Assembly: GCA_016188005.1 (NCBI GenBank)
Contig: JACPIQ010000035.1
Span: forward strand, 17,601-81,600
DNA: 64,000 nucleotides
From: Candidatus Rokuibacteriota bacterium
GTDB lineage: Bacteria > Methylomirabilota > Methylomirabilia > Rokubacteriales > CSP1-6
Direction of reading: 5' to 3'
The notes below the pieces were generated by a model. It had not been told where the DNA came from. It did not search any database and worked only from the letters and a program-made list of their open reading frames with translations. Positions 50,832 through 64,000 of this stretch are shown here, piece by piece (within the stretch, counting starts at the first letter, position 1; each line of letters opens with the position of its first letter). The position numbers and the translations under genes were made by a program.

Positions 50832-52719
50832 GCCCCACGCACGAGGCGCTTTCGATTCATCAGCTGCTCGGCCTCCAGGCGCAACGGAGCCCGGAGGCCG
50901 CCGCGATCACTGCACCGGGCCGGCGCCCGCTGACTCACCGCCGCCTCCATCAGCACGTGGGCGAGGTGATCCAGAGGCTCCGCTCGGCGGGGATCGGCCG
51001 GCACGACCGTGTCGTGCTCGCCCTCCCGCAAGGGCCGGATCTGGCGGTGGCGTTCCTGGCCGTGGCCGCCGGGGCCGCGTGCGTGCCCCTCGACCCATCC
51101 TGGCCGGCACCCGAGTACGCCAGCCGCCTGGCCGATCTCGGCGCCCGGGCGCTCGTGCTCCCGGCCGGCGCCGAGATGCCGTCGCGGGCCGTGGCCCTTG
51201 AAAGCGGCATCGCGGTGCTCGATCTCATCCCCGTGCCGGATGCCGAGGCGGGACTGTTCAGGCTGAGCGGCGGCCCGGTCGCGCGGCTCGCGCCACCGGA
51301 TCCGGGCCGCTCTTCCGACGTGGCGCTGGTCCTGCAGACCTCGGGGACCACCGCGCGCCCGAAGGGGGTGCCGCTGTCGCACGCCAACCTCTGCGCCTCG
51401 GCGCGAAGCATCGCCGCCTCCCTCGGCCTGGGCGTCGGGGACCGCTGCCTCGACGTGATGCCGCTCTTCCACATCCACGGCCTCATGGTCCTGCTGGCCT
51501 CGCTGGCGGCCGGCGGAAGCGTCGCATGCCCGCCCCGATTCGACGTGACGCGGTTCGCCTCGTGGCTCGAGGAGCTGCGCCCCACGTGGTACTCGGCGGT
51601 CCCCACGATGCACCACGCCGTCGTCCGGCTCGCGGGGCTCGCCCCCTCCCCGGCCGCCCGGACATCCCTGCGACTCATCCGCTCGTCCTCGGCGCCCCTG
51701 CCTCCCCGGCTCGCCGCCGAGCTCGAGGCACTCTTCGGTGTTCCCGTGATCGAGGCCTACGGCATGACCGAGGCCTCGCACCAGATCGCGAGCAACCCCC
51801 TCCCGCCCCGGCCGCGCAAGCCGGGCTCGGTGGGCATCGCTGCGGGCGCTGCGGTGGCGATCGTCGACGCGGCGGGGCGGCCGCTCCCGCCCGGGGTCGC
51901 AGGGGAGATCGTCATTCGCGGCCCGGGCGTGACCGCGGGCTACGAGAACGGGCCCGCCGAGGGCGCGTGGACCAGCGAGGGGTGGCTCCGCACCGGGGAT
52001 CAGGGGCGGCTCGATGCGGACGGCTACCTGTTCCTCACGGGTCGGCTGACGGAGATCATCAACCGAGGCGGGGAGAAGATCTCGCCGCGGGAGGTGGAGG
52101 ATGTGCTCGGCGCGCATCCGGCGGTGGCCGAAGCGGTCGCCTTCCCCATCCCGCATCCGACGCTGGGCGAGGACGTGGGGGTCGCGGTGGTCCTGCACGC
52201 CGGCGCCAGCGCAGCCACACAGGATCTCCGCCGCTTCGCAGCCGAGCGGCTCGCCGACTTCAAGGTGCCGGGCCGGGTGCTGCTCGTCGACCGGATCCCC
52301 GCGGGCGCGACGGGCAAGCCCCAGCGGGCGAGGCTCGCCGAGCAGCTGCAGCCGCAGGCCGGCGCGAGGCCTCGGGCCGACGGGGCGCCCGCGGCGTCGA
52401 GGACACCCACCGAGAGCGCCCTCGCGGGCATCTGGGCTGCGGTGCTGGGCCTCGAGGCAGTAGGCATCGACGATGACTTCTTCGCGCTGGGTGGCGACTC
52501 CATCCATGCCACGCTGATCCTCTCCCGCGTCCGCCGGAAATTCAGCGTGGACCTTCAGCTCAGGGCGCTCTTCGACGCCCCGACCGTGGCCGAGCTCGCC
52601 ACCCTCATCGTCGAGGGCCATGCCCGGGAGGCCGACCCGGAGGAGCTGGCCCGGCTGCTGCGCGAGCTGGGGGAGCTCTCAGACGAGGACGCCCGCCGAT
52701 TGCTCGAGGACCGGAGCGC

Positions 52720-52723
<4 letters not shown>
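50828..52723 (+). CDS. NRPS starter: acyl-adenylating (oxalate-CoA-ligase-like) domain plus PCP
   Basis: A 631-residue two-domain protein. The adenylation part (about residues 10-515) has TSGTTARPKGVPLSH (phosphate loop), HIHGLM, EAYGMTEASHQIASNPLPP, KPGSVG, LRTGDQG and the closing lysine in GATGKPQRARL. The motifs TEASHQ...NPLPP and KPGSVG resemble the oxalate-CoA ligase (Pcs60/AAE3) and related acyl-CoA synthetases more than amino-acid adenylation domains. A peptidyl carrier domain follows, with Ser 558 in LGGDSIHAT as phosphopantetheine site. It should load a carboxylic acid starter. Its stop overlaps the big NRPS gene (ATGA). Confidence 0.87.
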
Positions 52724-60080
<7,357 letters not shown>

Positions 60081-60084
<4 letters not shown>

Positions 60085-60884
60085 CCGCCGCGCCGAGCGC
60101 GCCGGCTGTCACGCTGCGGTCCGATTCGTGCTGGCGGGCGCCGGATGAGCGGCTCACCCTGTGCCCCGCTCTGGTTCACGTCTGGCGGGCGGGGCTGGAC
60201 TGGGAGCCGGCACGCATCCGGGAGGCCGAGACGGCGCTCGCGCCCGATGAGCAGGCGAGGGCACAGCGGTTCTTCTTCGAGCGCGACCGCACCCGGTACG
60301 TCGCGGGCCGGGCGACCCTGAGGGCGATTCTCGGTCGCTACCTGGGCGTGCCACCCGAAGGCGTCGGGCTCTGCTATGGCCCTCGCGGCAAGCCCGCCCT
60401 GGCCTCGAGCCAGACAGCGGCAGCTCTCCGCTTCAATCTCGCCCATTCCGATGGGCTGGCCCTCTATGCCATCACCCTGGGACGGGAGCTCGGCGTCGAC
60501 CTCGAGCGGCTCCGGCCCGAGTTCGCCACCGATGCCGTCGCCGAGAACTTCTTCTCGAGCGCGGAGGTGGCCACCCTGCGCGGGCTGAGCACCGGTCGGC
60601 AGGTGCGGGCGTTCTTCGACTGTTGGACCCGGAAGGAAGCCTATATCAAGGCGCGGGGGGACGGTCTCTGGCTACCGCTGGACCGCTTCGAGGTGGCGCT
60701 GGCGCCGGGTGAGCCGGCCGCGCTGCTGGCCACTCACGACGACCCCGCCGAGGCCAGGCGCTGGTCGCTCCGCCAGCTGCAGCCGGGACCCGGCTACGCG
60801 GGCGCCCTGGCGGTGGAAGGCGGCGGCTGGCGCCTCGAATGCTGGCAGTGGCCGGAAGGGCTGGCCTCGGCGTGTCAGCCGTGA
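60081..60884 (+). CDS. Sfp-type 4'-phosphopantetheinyl transferase
   Basis: A 267-residue enzyme that attaches phosphopantetheine from CoA to carrier-protein serines. The magnesium site is in LGVDLERL (Asp and Glu), and the WTRKEAYIKARGDGL block (about residues 190-204) is diagnostic, as is the N-terminal RARRFF-like RAQRFFFERDRTRYVAGRATLR. The ATG overlaps the NRPS stop (ATGA). It presumably primes Ser 558 of the starter and Ser 1054 and 2122 of the NRPS, so the locus is self-sufficient for activation. Confidence 0.93.
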
Positions 60885-61684
60885 ACGCGGCGCCAGCCGT
60901 GGGGCTGGCCTGCCTCGCGGCCTTGTGCTCGGCGGCCGCGCCGGGCCAGGCCCGCGAGACGGTCGAGCACGTCATCACGTTCGACAGGGTCAAGGTGCGC
61001 GCCCTGCCCCGTCTGACCGGCACGGTGGACCGGCCCGCGGCCGAGCCCGGCGCCGAGGACTACCGCGGCGCGGTCACCATCGCGCCGGGCGGAGCGCTGG
61101 GCTTCGCGCCCGGCCCCGGACGGGTCAACCCGAGCTTCGTGGAGCGCGGCTTCGTCGTCGAGGCTTTCTGGGCCATCAGGACGGGCACGCCCGAGGGGCG
61201 CTTCGTCGCCGCGCACTTTCATCCGAAGGACCTGGCAACCGGCTTCGAGGCGCAGCACTGGGGCTACCGGGACGAACTGCACGGGGTCCACATCCGCGCC
61301 CTCGACGGCAGGGCCTTCCGGCTCAAGAGCCTGCGCTACCGCGTGACGCGGAATCGCGAGCTGCGCGACCGCCCGTTCAGCATCGACGGCTTCTCGAACT
61401 TCAGCGTGAACGTGCTGATCAGCGCCAGCTTCGATCCGCGGCTCTCGGTCCGCACCCAGTTCACGGCCTTCCCCATCGGCCTCGCCCTCGGCAACGATCC
61501 CGACCTGCCGTTCCTCACGCTGCCGATCCTCGGCGTCGAGCGGGTCACCCAGCTGTTCGTCGCCAGCTCTGCCAGCGTCGACCTCGACGACATCGTCCTG
61601 GAGGCGGCCCCGGTCTCCGCGGCCGATGCGCCCCCGGAGCCGGCCCAGCCTGATGGTGAGACGCCGCAAGAAGAGGAGCGTTGA
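60881..61684 (+). CDS. Secreted protein of unknown function at the end of the NRPS operon
   Basis: I do not recognise this 267-residue protein. The GTG at 60881 overlaps the transferase stop (GTGA). A signal peptide is visible (AVGLACLAALCSAAAPGQA, cleavage near residue 25). The mature part is predicted mostly beta (GGALGFAPGPGRVNPSFVERGFVVEAFWAI; FSIDGFSNFSVNVLISASFD) and resembles a jelly-roll or PEP-CTERM-type extracellular domain in style only. The tail is acidic and proline-rich. Its coupling to the NRPS genes suggests a role with the product, for example binding or surface display, but this is inference. Confidence 0.7.
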   Translation: MNAAPAVGLACLAALCSAAAPGQARETVEHVITFDRVKVRALPRLTGTVDRPAAEPGAEDYRGAVTIAPGGALGFAPGPGRVNPSFVERGFVVEAFWAIRTGTPEGRFVAAHFHPKDLATGFEAQHWGYRDELHGVHIRALDGRAFRLKSLRYRVTRNRELRDRPFSIDGFSNFSVNVLISASFDPRLSVRTQFTAFPIGLALGNDPDLPFLTLPILGVERVTQLFVASSASVDLDDIVLEAAPVSAADAPPEPAQPDGETPQEEER

Positions 61685-61778
61685 CCCGTGGATCCGGCTT
61701 TCTTTCTGGTGGACGTCAATGCCAGTATGATCCCTGGCTGGCCTCTCCTCTCCGCGGCGCTGATCGCATGTCGCTCCC

Positions 61779-62198
61779 GTGGGGCAGCATGACTTCCTGC
61801 GCCTGAGCACCGAGGAGGCTGCGTATGTCGATCTCAAGGTGCGACTGGCCACAGGCCTGCACGAACGGCGGCGCCGGAGTCTCACGCAGGAAGACCTTGC
61901 CAAGCGCCTCCAATCGAGCCAACCGCGCATCGCCAAGATGGAGGCTGGCGATCCCTCGGTGTCGTTGGACCTCCTCATCAGATCGCTGCTGATCGAGAAG
62001 GCGGGCCTGCTCATCAACTTGACGCAGGACGGGCAGCTCGAGATGCGCGAACTGGTGAGGGCCTCCCTCCGGCGCATCGAATGGGATCCGAAGGGGCTGC
62101 CCCTTCGTCTCTTTCCCTTCACCAGGAGGCGCGAGCCAGAAGAACCTAGGAGCGTGTCGGAGAATTTCTCTCCGCCTGGTGTGAGAATTCTGGTGTAG
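61779..62198 (+). pseudogene. XRE-family regulator/antitoxin-like gene interrupted by an IS element
   Basis: A Cro/C1-type helix-turn-helix protein: SLTQEDLAKRLQSSQPRIAKMEAGDPSVSLDLLIRSLL (about residues 34-71) is the HTH and the conserved block that follows it in HigA-like antitoxins. A stop codon upstream in frame fixes the GTG at 61779 as first start. Native coding runs to about residue 122, where the IS begins. After that the frame reads 17 IS-derived codons to a stop. Removing the IS and one CTAG restores a frame that continues from 63866 and ends at 63908, adding about 14 residues (SVSLPRSVRRRASA). The HTH is intact, so a slightly altered protein may still be made. No toxin gene is seen. 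Confidence 0.7.
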
Positions 62199-63861
62199 TG
62201 AGCGCATGAATACACGCACGCGTCCGGACACGATGCCGGCCGAGCAGGTGCCGTTGATCAGGGTGGAGCCGATGCCGCCTGGGGCCGCGGGGCCCGGGGC
62301 CCGCGCCGCAAGCGGCACGAAGGTGTTCCGCCCCTGGAGTCCCGACCAGGCAGCGTTGCTGCCCGCCTCGAAGCGGGAGTACCTGGGGGACGGGCATCTG
62401 GCGGTGTTCCTGCGGGACCTGCTCCCGCACCTCGACCTCCGCCCGATTCTGGCGGCGTATACCGAGGATCGGGGGCAGCCGCCGTACGATCCGCGGATGA
62501 TGACGGTGCTCCTGCTCTACGCCTACAGCCAGGGGGTCTCCAGCTCGCGGCAGATCGAGCGGCGGTGCGGCGAGGATCTGGCCTTCATGTACCTGGCGGC
62601 CGATGCGCGGCCGGACCACGACACCCTCTGCGCGTTTCGCCGGCAGCACCTGGCGGCCTTTGCGGGGCTCTTCGTGGAGACGCTGCGGATCGCCGAGGCG
62701 GCCGGGCTGTTGAGGCTGGGGCGCATTGCGATCGACGGGAGCAAGATCCGGGCGAACGCCTCCAAGCACAAGGCGATGAGCTACGGGCGGATGCCGGAGC
62801 GCGAGGCGGCCTTGCGGGAGGAGATCCGGCGCTTGTTGGAGGAGGCCGAGGCGCTCGACCAGGCGGAAGACACCCGGTATGGCCGGGGCCGCCGTGGGGA
62901 CGAGTTGCCGGCCGAGTTGCAGGACCCGGCCGCGCGGCAGGAGCGGTTGCGCGCGGCGAAGGCCCAGGTCGAGGCCGCGCGCAAGCGGGAGCTGGCGGCG
63001 ACGAAGCACGCGCAGGTGGCGAAGATCGAGGCCGCGACGCAGGCGCTGGAAGCGGCGGCCCGGGACACCGCGCGGGCGGCCGGCCAGGCGGCCCCGGAGG
63101 CCGCGCGGCCGGCCCCGAAAGCCCAGCGCAACTTCACCGATCCCGAGTCGCGCATCATGAAGACCTCGGACGGATTCCAGCAGTGCTACAACGCCCAGGT
63201 GGCGGTCACGGTGGGCACGCAGTTGATCGTCGCCGCCGACGTGGTTGCGGCGCCGAATGACAAGCAGCAACTGCAGCCGATGGTCGAGCAGGTGATCGCG
63301 AATGTCGGCAGGCCAGCCGGGGTGATCGCGGACAGCGGGTACTTCTCCGAGGCGAACGTGCAAGGCTTGGCGGAGCGGGCGGGGGCGCTGATCGAGACCC
63401 ACATCGCGGTCGAGCGGGCGCGCCACGGGGCGCCGCCGAGTGGCCCGCCGCGCGGGCGGATCCCCACCGGGCTGAGCGTGGCCGACCGGATGCGCCGCCG
63501 GCTGCGCACCACACGCGGGCGCGCCATCTATGCGCAGCGGAAGATTACAGTGGAACCCGTCATCGGCCAGGTCAAGGGCCGTGGGTTCCGCCACTTCTCG
63601 CTGCGCGGGCTCGTGCCGGTGCGGGGCGAGTTCAACCTGGTGTGTGCGGTCCACAACCTCGTCAAGTTGTGGCGGACCGCCGGCGTGGCTGTGCGGCGCT
63701 GGGCCGCCGGACGCGAGGTCGCCTATGCCTGACGCGCGCGCCGCAGTTGGGCGCCATGCCGCCGGCTCACCCCTCGATCCCCCCGCCCGCGGCCCGACGG
63801 GGCCACAGCCCGCTTGCGGCTTCATTCGTGTGCAGTTCACCCTCATTTCCCCGACACGCTC
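62150..63861 (+). mobile_element. IS1182-family insertion sequence
   Basis: A 1712-base element with terminal inverted repeats: the left end GAGCGTGTCGGAGAA and the inverted right end GAGCGTGTCGGGGAA match at 14 of 15 positions. Both ends are flanked by CTAG (62146-62149 and 63862-63865), a palindromic 4-base sequence that looks like a target duplication but could also be part of the repeats. One transposase gene fills it. It is inserted near the 3' end of the XRE gene. Confidence 0.85.
62206..63732 (+). CDS. IS1182-family DDE transposase
   Basis: A 508-residue transposase. The DUF772-type N-terminal region is seen in PPYDPRMMTVLLLYAYSQGVSSSRQIERR. The first catalytic aspartate is in IAIDGSKIRANASKHKAMSY (about residue 185), the second in VIADSGYFSEANV (about residue 372) and the glutamate in ITVEPVIGQVKGRGFRHF (about residue 452). 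A long alanine/glutamate-rich helical insertion (about residues 195-300) is typical of IS1182. The frame is complete, so the element may be active. The start ATG lies 56 bases inside the left end. Confidence 0.92.
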   Translation: MNTRTRPDTMPAEQVPLIRVEPMPPGAAGPGARAASGTKVFRPWSPDQAALLPASKREYLGDGHLAVFLRDLLPHLDLRPILAAYTEDRGQPPYDPRMMTVLLLYAYSQGVSSSRQIERRCGEDLAFMYLAADARPDHDTLCAFRRQHLAAFAGLFVETLRIAEAAGLLRLGRIAIDGSKIRANASKHKAMSYGRMPEREAALREEIRRLLEEAEALDQAEDTRYGRGRRGDELPAELQDPAARQERLRAAKAQVEAARKRELAATKHAQVAKIEAATQALEAAARDTARAAGQAAPEAARPAPKAQRNFTDPESRIMKTSDGFQQCYNAQVAVTVGTQLIVAADVVAAPNDKQQLQPMVEQVIANVGRPAGVIADSGYFSEANVQGLAERAGALIETHIAVERARHGAPPSGPPRGRIPTGLSVADRMRRRLRTTRGRAIYAQRKITVEPVIGQVKGRGFRHFSLRGLVPVRGEFNLVCAVHNLVKLWRTAGVAVRRWAAGREVAYA

Positions 63862-63865
63862 CTAG

Positions 63866-64000
63866 CGTGAGTTTACCCCGCAGCGTCCGCCGGCGCGCTT
63901 CAGCGTAACCTACTTCGCCTTTCCCGATCGACGGTTACCGGCCTCGCCTCGTTCGCCGGGATCGTAGCTACTAAACGAGTGTCTCGGCAGACGGCTTTCA
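63866..64000. other. Right flank of the IS: 3' remnant of the XRE gene and noncoding end
   Basis: Bases 63866-63908 continue the XRE reading frame to TAA once the IS and one CTAG are removed. I see no gene, promoter or repeat in the remaining 92 bases. Confidence 0.5.

Noticed and set aside
61681..61731. TTGACC and TATGAT as a promoter for the XRE gene
   Set aside because: They are 39 bases apart, too far to act together, and TATGAT has no acceptable -35 box.

Overview
The window is about 70% G+C and densely coded. Genes often overlap by 1-8 bases (ATGA or GTGA type). It carries two branched-chain-amino-acid-type (Liv) ABC importers and much CoA and amide chemistry. My inference is an uncultured soil or subsurface bacterium of the Rokubacteria/Methylomirabilota kind; no rRNA or other phylogenetic marker is present to prove it. 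I found no tRNA, rRNA or CRISPR array.

Layout. 0-11 kb: an MmgE/PrpD protein, then a minus-strand block of MaoC hydratase, CoA-ester lyase, solute-binding protein, livH, livM, livG, a membrane glycosyltransferase, a SAM methyltransferase, livF and a hexaheme cytochrome c. 11-18.3 kb: a second Liv operon on the plus strand with a hydantoinase-type amidohydrolase and an isochorismatase-fold protein between livG and livF, ending in a GDT1-type exporter. 18.4-31 kb: an orphan DGQHR (DndB-like) protein, greA, an RND adaptor and permease, a cysteine hydrolase, a SurA/PpiD chaperone, a short NCS2 permease, trmI, two MFS transporters and a VOC protein. 32-40.8 kb: a divergent CoA cluster (sodium-pump decarboxylase beta, gamma and biotin subunits against an acyl-CoA dehydrogenase and the decarboxylase alpha subunit). 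It fits glutaryl-CoA to glutaconyl-CoA to crotonyl-CoA with sodium export. An LLM oxidoreductase, an acyl-CoA mutase large subunit and a flavoprotein follow. 41-48.6 kb: a membrane-anchored patatin, then a minus-strand operon of rmlA, rmlC-like, rmlB, an HtrA-like protein without its catalytic triad, an HD hydrolase and an unknown protein. 48.7-50.3 kb: palindromic repeats and a rhodanese-MoeB gene. 50.7-61.7 kb: a compact NRPS locus (A-PCP starter; C-A-PCP-C-A-PCP-TE; Sfp-type phosphopantetheinyl transferase; secreted unknown). 61.8-64 kb: an XRE regulator gene cut by an IS1182-family element.

The strongest unusual signal is the MoeB gene. An in-frame TGA lies exactly where the E1 catalytic cysteine belongs. 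The protein continues in the same frame for 100 residues, including the second half of its zinc site. A hairpin with the geometry of a bacterial SECIS starts 14 bases after the TGA. I read it as a candidate selenocysteine-containing MoeB. Other signals are an extragenic palindrome family with compensatory base changes, a glycosyltransferase and methyltransferase inside a liv operon, an NRPS whose starter looks like an oxalate-CoA-ligase-type enzyme, a fully inactivated HtrA, an RND pump with two extra membrane helices, and several genes whose -10 boxes sit 6-10 bases before the start codon, suggesting leaderless mRNAs.
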